This document shows, in pieces, positions 21,751-30,014 of a DNA stretch of 30,950 bases. Under the pieces are notes generated by a model. It saw only the letters and a program-made list of their open reading frames with translations, was not told the DNA's origin and searched no databases. The stretch covers positions 3,634 to 34,583 of IMG/VR virus record IMGVR_UViG_3300000553_003188; one strand, given 5' to 3'. The DNA is from a virus. A program made the position numbers and the translations under genes. Numbering within the stretch: the stretch's first letter is position 1; every line of letters begins with the position of its first letter.

Positions 21751-22512
21751 TTATTCCTTCATGCTCTTAAGTTCGCTGGGTGTGTAAAGTCCAACGGAAT
21801 ACAACTCTGCAGTACTAGCACCTGCAGTTTTTGCCGAACGCATACGAACTGTACTTGCACTAACTGCAACCATAGTTTCATGCATGTTGCCGGTATTGTA
21901 GTTAACACTGTTGCTGTTATTCATGCCAAAGGTGCTTCCAACTGAAAATGCATCTATGTTTGCCCCTAAGAATGTAAATGTCCAATCAGCCTTTTCTGCT
22001 GCTGCAACCATCTCTTTGATTTGACTACGGTTGTATTGATTTGAAGCATTTTCCTCCCCGTCTGTCATGATAGTAATGATTACACCGGGTCTGTCTTTCT
22101 TCCTACTTTGAGATAGTACAGAGTTAACACTTTCAATTGCATTACCGATTGCATCAAGAAGATTTGTACCGCCGCTTGGTCTATAGTTACTCTTATCTAA
22201 CAGAGGAACTTCGTTTAGTGGACGATTATTGAAAACTGTTTTAATATGCGGGCTATCAAACTTAATAAGGCTTAAGTAGCCTAGTCCTGCATTACTTTCA
22301 GCCTTGCGCTGACCATGTACAAATTCATTAAAGCCGGCAATGGTTGAATCCTGGCAGGTCAACATACTGCCACTTTCGTCTAGCACAATGGTAATTAGTG
22401 TACCATTTTTTCCTGCTTTTTTAAACTTGTATGATTTTTGTTTAGAATTTGATACCTGGGCTGCTACTGTTGCATTAGTTGCTACGCCAGGGAACGGATT
22501 TGGTAGATTCAT
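21751..22512 (-). CDS. VWA-domain protein with intact MIDAS
   Basis: A von Willebrand factor A domain protein of about 253 residues. The metal-dependent adhesion site is complete: DESGS, the Thr in PSGGTNLLDA and the Asp in TDGEEN. The start at 22512 (MNLPNPFPG) is preferred, as CGGAGAG lies upstream; an in-frame ATG at 22596 would add 28 residues with no such signal. Bacterial and phage VWA proteins often work with a partner, for example MoxR-type ATPases, but none is in this window. Cytoplasmic as judged by the lack of a signal peptide. Co-transcribed with the EGKPAG gene. Confidence 0.85.
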   Translation of the reverse strand: MNLPNPFPGVATNATVAAQVSNSKQKSYKFKKAGKNGTLITIVLDESGSMLTCQDSTIAGFNEFVHGQRKAESNAGLGYLSLIKFDSPHIKTVFNNRPLNEVPLLDKSNYRPSGGTNLLDAIGNAIESVNSVLSQSRKKDRPGVIITIMTDGEENASNQYNRSQIKEMVAAAEKADWTFTFLGANIDAFSVGSTFGMNNSNSVNYNTGNMHETMVAVSASTVRMRSAKTAGASTAELYSVGLYTPSELKSMKE

Positions 22513-22598
22513 GTTTGCTCTCCGAGGACTTTCCTGCCGAGATTCACCTCTCGGTCTTTCTGCCTCATATATCGTCAGCATGATTGCCGACAACACAC

Positions 22599-22627
22599 TA
22601 TATATCTAAGATATGTTCAACTTGCAA
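22599..22627 (-). promoter_or_regulatory. Possible sigma70-like promoter for the VWA operon
   Basis: Minus strand TTGCAA (22627-22622), 17-nt spacer, TATATA (22604-22599), about 87 nt before the VWA start. AT-rich surroundings make chance matches easy. Confidence 0.35.
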
Positions 22628-22818
22628 TAACTATTTTTGTGAATCACAAGATTTTAGTTGCCAAATGCTATATAACCGATCTGTAGTTACAGCTACGGAA
22701 CCGATACCCACCGCAACTACGTCGGCAATTTTGGAAAAAAATCAATCGTAGTGTTGGTTGCTTAGTTATTTTATATGTTCGATTTTTATTAATCGTATGC
22801 AACCCTACTCGTTAATTT

Positions 22819-23433
22819 TTAAATAGTAGGAAATAATATATTTGTCATGTATTCATCGGCACCGTTTGGACCTAAAATGTTAGTTAAGGCTCGACGTGTG
22901 TGTTCGTTACGACGTTGTTGTATACAATAATTATTTTGTGCGGCAATTATTTCGTTTGAATTACCTATGTCCCCTAACGTTGGAAGATAATAATTCAACA
23001 CTCGCACAGCTTCGTTACCAACTGTGTCCATTTCTTCTGGAGACGGACGGCATGCAAGCCAATGTTGCGAAAATATTTCACCCCATTCTGGCCGTTCTCT
23101 AATTCTACCTATGACTATCTTAGTAAACGGTTTAGTAGGGGTTACAGTTGGGCTTAAATCCATAAAAACCCCTGTAATTTTATTTTCGCCTGCTACAACA
23201 TCAAATCCGTATATAGGTGCAGGATCGGTATGATGTGGAAAAACGCAGCAATGTATTGCTGCAAATTTTGGTTGTTTGAAAATTTGAACATGGCCTAATC
23301 GAAACTTTGAACTGCGATACTGAAAGTTTTCCCAACCATAATCGTGTGTTGGCAACAGATGTGACTCAAACTGTGATTGTAAAATACAATTTAAGCGTCT
23401 TGCAATTTCATCTACTTTATCAATGCAATTCAT
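22819..23433 (-). CDS. pcyX: Ferredoxin-dependent bilin reductase, PcyX/PcyA/PebS family
   Basis: 204 residues of the ferredoxin-dependent bilin reductase family, which reduces biliverdin IXa to pink or blue bilins. PIYGFDVVAGENKITGVFMDLSPT is the family signature; Asp78 falls at the catalytic Asp105 of PcyA and PebS. The preceding AIHCCVFPHHTDP matches the strand before it. The protein is shorter than cyanobacterial PcyA (about 245) and similar in size to phage enzymes. PcyX, described from ocean viral metagenomes by Ledermann and co-workers in 2016, makes phycoerythrobilin; sub-family assignment here is by context and memory, not alignment. Its start overlaps the heme oxygenase end by 14 nt with AGGAA at proper spacing. 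Confidence 0.85.
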   Translation of the reverse strand: MNCIDKVDEIARRLNCILQSQFESHLLPTHDYGWENFQYRSSKFRLGHVQIFKQPKFAAIHCCVFPHHTDPAPIYGFDVVAGENKITGVFMDLSPTVTPTKPFTKIVIGRIRERPEWGEIFSQHWLACRPSPEEMDTVGNEAVRVLNYYLPTLGDIGNSNEIIAAQNNYCIQQRRNEHTRRALTNILGPNGADEYMTNILFPTI

Positions 23434-23968
23434 ATAATTCCTGATATATTTTAATTATGTATCTAAATGCTATTCTTGCTTCATCTAGTTCTTGCTGATC
23501 TATGTAACATAAAAGTTGTTGACGTATATAGTCGACACATTCTTTAACGTTTACAAATTGCAAGTGATTTGTTGGCAACGTGAGTTTTTTAGCTATAATC
23601 TGACCGCCATACAGATATCCAAGATAAAAACAATACACTGCTCCTTTTAGTTGACCGCTAATGCATGGCTGAAACATACTATTAATATAGTCAACATATT
23701 CTATTGTGGCCGGCATTGCGCGTACTTGCCCGCCAACACACTCACTTAAATCTTGTGCAAATTTATGACGACGACATATACGATGATCTAAATTTTTAAG
23801 TTGACGTTCTATAGCATCTGTTATCAACCATAACTGATAACATAAATTTCTATAGATATTGGGATCAATATTACCTGATATCAAATCTTTGGCCAATTGA
23901 GTAGTTTCGGCGATATCATGTAAATCTTTAACTGCTAAGCGCAAATCTTGTTGTGTAAACGATGTCAT
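23420..23968 (-). CDS. Heme oxygenase-like protein
   Basis: About 182 residues, a heme oxygenase fold. LHDIAETTQLAKDLISGNI gives the proximal heme ligand His17 in the family context, and GAVYCFYLGYLYGGQIIAKKL corresponds to the distal helix (GDLSGGQ in classical enzymes). Here Tyr118 replaces the Asp (Asp140 in human HO-1) that supports oxygen activation, and Tyr120 replaces the Ser. The reaction expected is heme to biliverdin IXa, the substrate of the next gene. ATG at 23968 is chosen over TTG at 23974. It sits between the RyR-domain gene and pcyX with tight spacing, a bilin-forming operon. Activity given the changed distal residue is uncertain. Confidence 0.85.
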   Translation of the reverse strand: MTSFTQQDLRLAVKDLHDIAETTQLAKDLISGNIDPNIYRNLCYQLWLITDAIERQLKNLDHRICRRHKFAQDLSECVGGQVRAMPATIEYVDYINSMFQPCISGQLKGAVYCFYLGYLYGGQIIAKKLTLPTNHLQFVNVKECVDYIRQQLLCYIDQQELDEARIAFRYIIKIYQELYELH

Positions 23969-23976
23969 GCACAATT

Positions 23977-24546
23977 TTAGCTTCTTTTTGCAGTTAAACT
24001 CAATTTCATTTCGCTTAAAACTTCTAACAAACTTATCATTCTATGATATTCTGCTCGCTGATAGCGTTCTGCGAGCGTATCCCAGTCTTTACACATTGGA
24101 CTAACTTTTGCCCGACTGTTGAAATTTTGTCCAAAACGCCACCCTTCATTTATTTTTCTGTTTAACCAACTAGCATGATTGCGCTTAGCTGCTTCTAGTG
24201 CAATTACTTTAAGTACATCTTCTTTAACTATTTCTTGCTTGTTGTCGTTTTGTGGATGTTGGCTCCAGGTAATTTCAAAATCAACTTCGGGTATCACAAC
24301 ATTTGCCTGTTGCGCTATCTTGTTTGCTTCTTCGCCTTCCAAATCTCTGCAAAGCACTGCACAATATCGATGTGTACCGTTGATTTTTCTATAGTAAAAT
24401 CTTCTCGGTTTGTTGTTTGGTGTGAGTTCGGTTGCAGACAAGATACCAGGCGGTCCGCCATTAGTTACGGACTTGAACCAGTTTACAATACTTTGCTTGT
24501 CAAGCTCTTTATCGGTGCTGAGACATATATAAGGATGGTTGAACAT
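23977..24546 (-). CDS. RyR-domain protein
   Basis: 189 residues. The C-terminal part (residues 118-178) has the RyR-domain pattern: ASWLNRKINEGWRFGQNF, AKVSPMCKDWDTL and QRAEYHRMISLLEVL, corresponding to W-x-GW-x-Y/F-G, H/SP and R motifs known from ryanodine receptors and many phage proteins. The N-terminal part (MFNHPYICLSTDKELD...) is not recognised. Function of phage RyR proteins is not established. It is first in the RyR-heme oxygenase-PcyX group. On the minus strand ACTAAATA lies 4 nt before the ATG, a weak late-promoter match. Confidence 0.7.
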   Translation of the reverse strand: MFNHPYICLSTDKELDKQSIVNWFKSVTNGGPPGILSATELTPNNKPRRFYYRKINGTHRYCAVLCRDLEGEEANKIAQQANVVIPEVDFEITWSQHPQNDNKQEIVKEDVLKVIALEAAKRNHASWLNRKINEGWRFGQNFNSRAKVSPMCKDWDTLAERYQRAEYHRMISLLEVLSEMKLSLTAKRS

Positions 24547-24563
24547 ACACTATTTAGTGAAAA

Positions 24564-26207
24564 TTAATTAGATCGAACACCTGATACAACTCTAGGCCAC
24601 ACAGCTCCGGATGTTGGCCTAAATCCAAAATTGTTTACAGGATATACTGCTCCAATATTAACAAGTCTAAATATATTAGAACCAATTGGCACACCTAGTC
24701 CTGTTACAGCATCCCATCCGTTGGTTGCTGTATATCCTGATACACTGCCATATGCATTGTTTCCCGACGTCACGTCATAAAACGCACTAGTATTTGCATA
24801 AAATAATGTATTAGCCATCCCTATACGCCGACCTGTAAGTTGAATAAGTTGTGCAATCAGTCCTGCAATTAGCGGCGCAGCAGCACTTGTGCCACCATAT
24901 TGACTGTATGTGTTTTGCGATCCCCAATAAAACTGATAACCAGTGTTTGGATCTGCGTTAGCAGACACATCTGGAACTCCGCGTACAGCAAGAGACGACG
25001 ATGTAAGTGACGGATAGGTTTTTATAGATAACCCAGTTTGATATGATGGCAGTGAAAATACAGTACTAACGCCACCTCCAGAACCAGACCATGCAACTTC
25101 ATTTAATCGCATGCTGCTAGATAATGTTAGTGTGGTGCCGCCGACTCCGACAACATAGTAACTAGAAGCTGGATATAACACCTGTTTAGTATTGCTGTTA
25201 GCGTAAGAGGACCCTTGGTCTCCGGAAGAGACACAAATGGTTATTCCTAATATTACAGCCTGCGCAAACACTGCTTCTACTGCTGCTATTGCAGAACTGC
25301 TCCATTCAGTCTCGCCGCCTGCCCAGCTAATGGAAAGCACACTTGGAGAATTAACCTTGTCATGTATAGCAGTATTAATTGGATCTTCGAAAATTGTATT
25401 TGGTGCAAAATAAATTGCCAGTTTTGCATTTGGAACAACTCCACCGCAGACATAAATGTCTAGCATAACTTCTGGCGATGCACTGCTATCTGTTGGGTTA
25501 TTTGTTGCACCGTTTACATCTATATCTACTGTTTTAGGATTTGACAAGCCTATTCTTCCAAAACTAGATGTTAAATTTTGGGTAGTATATCCGCCTCCAT
25601 ATTCAATAATACCTACACATACACCATATCCGTTGCTGAGGGGGAAATTATATGCAGTGGCAACTTGTAACGGTGTTAACGCAGATTGTATATTTGCACT
25701 TGTATTGGCTGAAATTGCATGATGTGAAATTTTTGCAGAATTATGTAATCCTCGTATATATTCGATTATACCTTCTAGCTCTGCTGGAATATATAAAACT
25801 CCGTTGTAGCCTGTAAAAACGTGGTTAGGTGTTTGTATAGTTTGTAAATTTGTTTTAAAAGTATTATTAAAATTTTCAGCTGTGCCTGAAATTTTAATAG
25901 TTGCTGCTGCTGGTGCAACGTCAATTACAGTAAGACCGACTTGGTTAACAAATTCTGTTACAAGATTTATATCGGAAGATGTTGAACTGTAATTTTTTTC
26001 AAAGTCTGCATACGAGAGATGATCGGTTATCCGACCATTTGCTATTTGGTTTGCATATCCTATCATGGATAGACCGTTGTATATTGGTCGCCTAACCATG
26101 ATATTTGCAGTAACTATTGAACTCCCATCTAACGGGCTAATAGCTATTGCATCTTTTGGAAAAGATTCCATTGTAGTTGTTAACTGAATGCAAGATAACA
26201 AATTCAT
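24564..26207 (-). CDS. Sedolisin (S53) family serine-carboxyl protease with pro-domain
   Basis: About 547 residues. An N-terminal kumamolisin-type activation domain (HLSYADFEKNYS, GTAENFNNTFKT, HVFTGYNGVLYIP) is followed by the catalytic domain. SPEVMLDIYV holds the catalytic Glu and Asp four residues apart, SSGDQGSSY the oxyanion Asp, and YGGTSAAAPLIAG the catalytic Ser. FYDVTSGNNAYG and NGWDAVTGLGVP match the calcium-site end. All key residues are present, so an active acid-type endopeptidase is likely. Start at 26207 immediately follows the collagen-like gene's stop. No secretion signal is evident. Its place downstream of two fibre genes suggests a virion-attached or processing protease. 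Confidence 0.9.
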   Translation of the reverse strand: MNLLSCIQLTTTMESFPKDAIAISPLDGSSIVTANIMVRRPIYNGLSMIGYANQIANGRITDHLSYADFEKNYSSTSSDINLVTEFVNQVGLTVIDVAPAAATIKISGTAENFNNTFKTNLQTIQTPNHVFTGYNGVLYIPAELEGIIEYIRGLHNSAKISHHAISANTSANIQSALTPLQVATAYNFPLSNGYGVCVGIIEYGGGYTTQNLTSSFGRIGLSNPKTVDIDVNGATNNPTDSSASPEVMLDIYVCGGVVPNAKLAIYFAPNTIFEDPINTAIHDKVNSPSVLSISWAGGETEWSSSAIAAVEAVFAQAVILGITICVSSGDQGSSYANSNTKQVLYPASSYYVVGVGGTTLTLSSSMRLNEVAWSGSGGGVSTVFSLPSYQTGLSIKTYPSLTSSSLAVRGVPDVSANADPNTGYQFYWGSQNTYSQYGGTSAAAPLIAGLIAQLIQLTGRRIGMANTLFYANTSAFYDVTSGNNAYGSVSGYTATNGWDAVTGLGVPIGSNIFRLVNIGAVYPVNNFGFRPTSGAVWPRVVSGVRSN

Positions 26208-26208
26208 G

Positions 26209-26868
26209 TTATGACTCTGTTTGCACAAGAGTTAATGTAATTGTAATAGCAGCATTCACATTTGATGTGTTAACAACTTTCATTTGTATTGCAGTATTAA
26301 TTGTGGTGTTGTTATTCCACCCGCCTACATACGGAGTGAATACTACTTTGTCAGCTCCCGTTGTAATTGCTTCGGCAATTACCCCGCTACCTGGTGCAGG
26401 ATCAACATTTATCGGTCTAGACAAATCTGCTGATTGTGACACTGCGCTGCTATATATTGTTACCCATGCAGCCGACGATGTTTGTATAGACAGCAAGTTG
26501 TACGAATGAAACCCATTTACTGACACCAAGCTGCTTGCATTAGGAGCCAATGTAGCAGTTGTTACAGATTGGGATGTTCTTGATGCCAACGTGCCGGCAC
26601 TAGCTGTACCTGCAGGACCTGTTGGCCCTGTATTAGCAGCAGTTCCTGGTACGCCTGCAGGACCAGTAGGTCCTGGTTGTCCCGCTGGTCCGGTATACCC
26701 TGTTACCCCTGCATTACCTTGCGAACCTGCACTCCCAGTTGGTCCGGTTACAGAGCGTCCTGTTGGACCTGATGGTCCTTGAATTCCGGTAGGTCCGGTA
26801 TAACCAACATTACCTTGCGATCCTACATGCCCTGTTGGACCTGTTGGCCCTGTTGTAATTGTAGTCAT
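26209..26868 (-). CDS. Collagen-like repeat protein, 219 aa
   Basis: Residues 7-90 are Gly-x-y repeats rich in GPTGPTG and GPAG with GxQGNxG variants, a collagen-like triple helix. The C-terminal 125 residues form a Ser/Thr/Asn/Val-rich beta domain without recognised motif. Such proteins build thin trimeric fibres or head decorations in phages. AAAGGAGA precedes the ATG, between the upstream fibre gene's stop and this start. The protease gene follows at once, so the three are likely co-translated. Which virion part it belongs to is unknown. Confidence 0.85.
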   Translation of the reverse strand: MTTITTGPTGPTGHVGSQGNVGYTGPTGIQGPSGPTGRSVTGPTGSAGSQGNAGVTGYTGPAGQPGPTGPAGVPGTAANTGPTGPAGTASAGTLASRTSQSVTTATLAPNASSLVSVNGFHSYNLLSIQTSSAAWVTIYSSAVSQSADLSRPINVDPAPGSGVIAEAITTGADKVVFTPYVGGWNNNTTINTAIQMKVVNTSNVNAAITITLTLVQTES

Positions 26869-26885
26869 AATAGTTCTCCTTTCAC

Positions 26886-27872
26886 TTACAATGCTGTAAA
26901 TGCAAATGTTAGCTGTATTTTGGGTGCATCGTCACCTATACTGTAGTTACTACTACCCCAGCATTGCACTGAATTTCCGTAAGATGTAGCAAGTAAGCGA
27001 AACTGGGTTGCGTTATATACAATTGGATATACCTGGCCTCCTATATTGCCATTTGTCAATATTCCAGCAGCACCTGGGATTATATACGGTGCTAAGTTCC
27101 ATGTGTTTGTTTGTATATTACCTGTGTATATGCTTTGCGATGCCAGTGTTGTGTCAAACTGCAAGCTGTTAGGCAGTGTTATAACATAGTCGCCATTCCC
27201 TGCAGCACCACTCCCTGCTGTTTGCATATATGTAACAATTATTTGCCATTGTTTTGTGCCAACTTGCCGGTAGCTTATGTTGTCAGCTGCTACTGTGCCT
27301 TTTGTTGGTGCAGTAACAGTGGCTGCAATTGTGATCGATCCTGCACTTGTCCACGCAGGTATTGCAGGTCCAGTTGGTCCAGTTGCCCCTGTAGGCGACC
27401 CTAACGGTCCGGTTGGACCAGGAGGCCCAGTAGGACCACCGAGTGGTCCGGTTGGACCAGTTACTCCTTGTAAACCTATCGGCCCTGTTACAGGAGCTCC
27501 TGTAAGAAACGTTGTAACATCAATTGTAGAGTTAGCTAATGGCGCAACTACAAATGATATTTGAGATCCTACAATAGTATAATTAACGTTTATCGTTTGT
27601 ATCAAGCCGTCGACATTTACTAACGCATTGTTAGGACTCTGTGGTATTACACTTAACGTAAAATTAACAGTAACTCCGTTACCAGTAAACGAATCGACGA
27701 CTAACGAAGTTAGTAATACTCCTGGTACACCCTGTGGTCCTGTTGGTCCAGATGGGCCTGTTGCTCCTGTGTAATTTAACAACCAACCTTGCTGGGCGGC
27801 CGACCAGGTCCATGATCTAGGACCTATACTATAAACTTCACCGTCATACGGGCTTGGAGGAAATGCTGACAT
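26886..27872 (-). CDS. Tail-fibre-like protein with two collagen-like segments
   Basis: 328 residues. It starts [28 protein letters not shown] in outline, the motif that opens many T4-like cyanophage and roseophage fibre proteins. A short GxY segment (residues 34-51) and a longer one (about 128-170) are separated by a beta-rich insert ([20 protein letters not shown]). The C-terminus is a globular beta domain, likely the receptor-contacting end. A late-type promoter ends only 7 nt before the ATG and no ribosome binding site is visible. Confidence 0.85.
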   Translation of the reverse strand: MSAFPPSPYDGEVYSIGPRSWTWSAAQQGWLLNYTGATGPSGPTGPQGVPGVLLTSLVVDSFTGNGVTVNFTLSVIPQSPNNALVNVDGLIQTINVNYTIVGSQISFVVAPLANSTIDVTTFLTGAPVTGPIGLQGVTGPTGPLGGPTGPPGPTGPLGSPTGATGPTGPAIPAWTSAGSITIAATVTAPTKGTVAADNISYRQVGTKQWQIIVTYMQTAGSGAAGNGDYVITLPNSLQFDTTLASQSIYTGNIQTNTWNLAPYIIPGAAGILTNGNIGGQVYPIVYNATQFRLLATSYGNSVQCWGSSNYSIGDDAPKIQLTFAFTAL

Positions 27873-27879
27873 GATCTTA

Positions 27880-27887
27880 TATTTATG
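27880..27887 (-). promoter_or_regulatory. T4 late-type promoter close to the fibre start
   Basis: Minus-strand CATAAATA, followed by 7 nt and the ATG at 27872. With T4 spacing the RNA would begin about 2 nt before the start codon, a near-leaderless message. Confidence 0.5.
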
Positions 27888-27911
27888 GTATCATATTGTT
27901 GGTACATACGT

Positions 27912-27919
27912 GATAAATA
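27912..27919 (+). promoter_or_regulatory. T4 late-type promoter for the secreted nuclease
   Basis: GATAAATA, 29 nt before the ATG at 27949, with AAGGAAAC between them. Divergent from the fibre promoter 25 nt to the left. Confidence 0.55.
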
Positions 27920-27948
27920 CAGTTACTATATAACTAAGGAAACATCAC

Positions 27949-28776
27949 ATGAAAAAATACATCATTGCAGCATTAATACTGACAGTTGTATCAACACCAT
28001 TGTTAGCTGCGCCGCAGGCTCCGGCCCAACCAATTGCTGCTTGTCAGGCACAAGCTCCATACGGATTTCCACAAAGCGCACATCCGGGAATACCGCTATG
28101 CCATCATGCATATGCTACATTTGTAGATCCTGTTGCAAAGATTCCGGAATGGGTTGTATACACACTCACATCGACACACGCATTAGGATGTTTACCACGT
28201 ACAAATGCGTTTGCTGCTGATCAAAGTTTTGCTGGTAGTGCAACTCCGCAAGATTATGCCGGTACTGGGTTTGACAAAGGACATATTGCTCCTGATGGCG
28301 ACATGAGTTTTGATAATCAAGCTGAAAATGAAAGCTTTTTAATGACCAACATGAGTCCTCAAGCTCCTGCATTTAATCGTGGTATATGGAAGTTGCTGGA
28401 AACATCTGTTCGTGGATGGGCAGTACAAACTGGTCATACGTTTACTGTGTATGCTGGGGACATATATGGCGCCGGAGACAAGACAATAGGCAACGGTGTA
28501 GTAGTTCCGCACGCTATGTTTAAAATAGTCATAGACGACACTACTAAACAAGTTGCAGGCTGGGTATTTCCACACGTTGCCCCTTACCCAAATCTCGGAA
28601 ACGACCTAACAAAGTTTCGTGTAGCAGTTGCTAATATTGAACAAGCCGCTGGTATTAAGTTTGGATTTCCTGCAGGTGCAAGTGAACTTGCAGCAGGTCA
28701 AGAATGGAAAGTAGATTTTGGAGCGTTAACTGCGGCAAAAAGACAAAAATGTGGAGCTAATGCAGCGGTAGACTAA
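27949..28776 (+). CDS. Secreted DNA/RNA non-specific endonuclease (NUC1/EndoG family)
   Basis: 275 residues. An N-terminal signal peptide (MKKYIIAALILTVVSTPLLA, cleavage after Ala20-Ala21) marks export to the periplasm or outside. The catalytic block is GFDKGHIAPDGDM (DKGH, residues 109-112, form of the DRGH motif), ESFLMTNMSPQAPAFNRGIWKLLE with the metal-binding Asn143 and Glu151. It resembles Serratia nuclease and EndoG. Four or more Cys suggest disulfides. It has its own late promoter and a strong terminator, so it is a single-gene unit. Possible roles: degrading host or competing DNA at lysis, or excluding other phages; not shown. Confidence 0.9.
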   Translation: MKKYIIAALILTVVSTPLLAAPQAPAQPIAACQAQAPYGFPQSAHPGIPLCHHAYATFVDPVAKIPEWVVYTLTSTHALGCLPRTNAFAADQSFAGSATPQDYAGTGFDKGHIAPDGDMSFDNQAENESFLMTNMSPQAPAFNRGIWKLLETSVRGWAVQTGHTFTVYAGDIYGAGDKTIGNGVVVPHAMFKIVIDDTTKQVAGWVFPHVAPYPNLGNDLTKFRVAVANIEQAAGIKFGFPAGASELAAGQEWKVDFGALTAAKRQKCGANAAVD

Positions 28777-28786
28777 TATTATTACA

Positions 28787-28827
28787 ATGCCAGCAAGTGC
28801 AATACACTTGTTGGCATTTTTTTTTTT
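28787..28827 (+). terminator. Rho-independent terminator after the nuclease
   Basis: ATGCCAGCAAGTG pairs with CACTTGTTGGCAT (13 bp, one G-T) around CAATA, followed by a run of eleven T. The stem begins 11 nt after the stop codon. Confidence 0.93.
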
Positions 28828-28857
28828 GACATTGTGCGTAAACAAGGAACTATATCA

Positions 28858-29100
28858 ATGACAACATATTCTTTCTATCCGCCAGATATTGGAACTGTTA
28901 CAACTCTCGATTCGGTTGATAGTTCATCACAACATATAACAATCAGTTTAAATGCAAACATTGTTGACGATTTGAGATGGATTAACTATTATAGAGCTAA
29001 GATTGATCGCGAAAATACGATGCGCGAAACTAACCCGGCGTTAAAAAATACATGGGATTCTTATCAAACAATGTTAGCAATAGTTATGGATGACGTGTGA
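28858..29100 (+). CDS. Small hypothetical protein, 80 aa
   Basis: Not recognised. It begins MTTYSFYPPDIGTVTTLDS, and continues with a helical half (DDLRWINYYRAKIDRENTMRE in outline) ending AIVMDDV. The ATG at 28858 is chosen over a GTG at 28834 because CAAGGAAC lies at proper distance. Hydrophilic, cytoplasmic by appearance. Its stop overlaps a GTG that could start the next gene (GTGA), suggesting coupling. Confidence 0.6.
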   Translation: MTTYSFYPPDIGTVTTLDSVDSSSQHITISLNANIVDDLRWINYYRAKIDRENTMRETNPALKNTWDSYQTMLAIVMDDV

Positions 29101-29171
29101 TAAAAACTTTATGCGCAATGCGTGGAAAGCGACTTGGGGATTGTGATTTTAAATCGCAAGAGATAAAAATA

Positions 29172-29372
29172 ATGAAAAAAAATGACAATGAAGTGTCAAT
29201 TAGCACAAGCCTGAGGGCGGCGATAAATGTTGGCTTTGCAAATACCTTTAGTATGTTTTGCCGCCCTATTCATGCGGCAAAAACGATCATCGGTTTAGAG
29301 AAAGACAAAAGCATTATGGTGATGATAAGAGATGAAGAACGTCGTATAATGAAAAATAAAATTAAAATTTGA
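29172..29372 (+). CDS. Small hypothetical protein, 66 aa
   Basis: Not recognised. From ATG 29172 (with AGAG 11 nt upstream) the protein is 66 residues: basic ends with a mildly hydrophobic centre (RAAINVGFANTFSMFCRP). A GTG at 29097, overlapping the stop of the gene before, would give a 91-residue version; the choice is open. The 87 nt to the next gene include a late promoter. Confidence 0.5.
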   Translation: MKKNDNEVSISTSLRAAINVGFANTFSMFCRPIHAAKTIIGLEKDKSIMVMIRDEERRIMKNKIKI

Positions 29373-29446
29373 CGTTATTTCAAAATAAAATTTTCGTACC
29401 TTGGAATTTCCCACACTCAAGTTGAACGGCGAAAAAAACTTTATGA

Positions 29447-29454
29447 TATAAATA
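29447..29454 (+). promoter_or_regulatory. Perfect T4 late promoter 5 nt before a start codon
   Basis: TATAAATA followed by ACTGC and the ATG at 29460. With the element at -13 to -6 the first transcribed base is the A of the ATG. The sulfotransferase gene has almost the same layout (AATAAATA, ATTGC, ATG). Confidence 0.65.
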
Positions 29455-29459
29455 ACTGC

Positions 29460-30014
29460 ATGTTCGGAAAGATTGCAATTATACAGTTTTTTCTCATGCT
29501 TGCTATGGCAGGCGCCGGCGTCGCATATTTTCACTACACGGAAGGCGTTATAAACGGATTGCACGAAGACAATGCTAAACTTCAAGTAGCTGTGTCAACA
29601 CAACAAGCAACTATAGAAGCACAACAAAAAGCAGCCAAAGCACAAGCAGAACAGACAGTAGTTTTGCAACAAACCATTGATGATGCAGAAGCACAACGTA
29701 GAGAGCTTGCAGACAAGCTGCGCAACAAAGATATAGCTGCTATGGCACGAGCAAACAGTGTTGAGTTAGAACAACGTATAAATCGCGCTACAGCGCAAGC
29801 ATTTAGTGAAATAACAAAATTAACAACTCCGCAAGATAGACCAACACCTGCTGTTGCTACAAACACAAACACAAACACAAACACAACCGCAGCATCTGCA
29901 CCATCTAACCCGGCTGTAACAACACCAATCCCAACAACTAGTAACACACTTAAGCCGTCTAATTATCAGCCGCCTCCTAAGCCACCTGCTTCTAGTAAAG
30001 GTGTAACTCCGTGA
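29460..30014 (+). CDS. Probable inner-membrane spanin (Rz-like)
   Basis: 184 residues with i-spanin architecture: an N-terminal membrane helix (IAIIQFFLMLAMAGAGVAYF, residues about 5-24), a long Glu/Gln/Ala-rich coiled coil in the periplasm (about 33-115), and a Pro/Thr/Asn-rich tail with a short NT repeat from tandem hexanucleotides. The next gene overlaps by 4 nt (GTGA) and encodes a lipoprotein, as in Rz/Rz1 pairs that fuse the two membranes in the final step of lysis. Sequence identity to known spanins cannot be judged by eye; the call rests on topology and pairing. A perfect late promoter lies directly upstream. Confidence 0.65.
   Translation: MFGKIAIIQFFLMLAMAGAGVAYFHYTEGVINGLHEDNAKLQVAVSTQQATIEAQQKAAKAQAEQTVVLQQTIDDAEAQRRELADKLRNKDIAAMARANSVELEQRINRATAQAFSEITKLTTPQDRPTPAVATNTNTNTNTTAASAPSNPAVTTPIPTTSNTLKPSNYQPPPKPPASSKGVTP

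Noticed and set aside
22631-22741. Remnant membrane ORF (KIADVVAVGIGSVAV) on the minus strand
   Set aside because: The frame looks protein-like and resembles small phage membrane proteins, but it has a stop just upstream and no usable start codon; possibly a decayed gene.
26591-27564. Plus-strand Pro/Gly/Val-rich ORFs opposite the fibre genes
   Set aside because: They are antisense readings of the collagen-like repeats.
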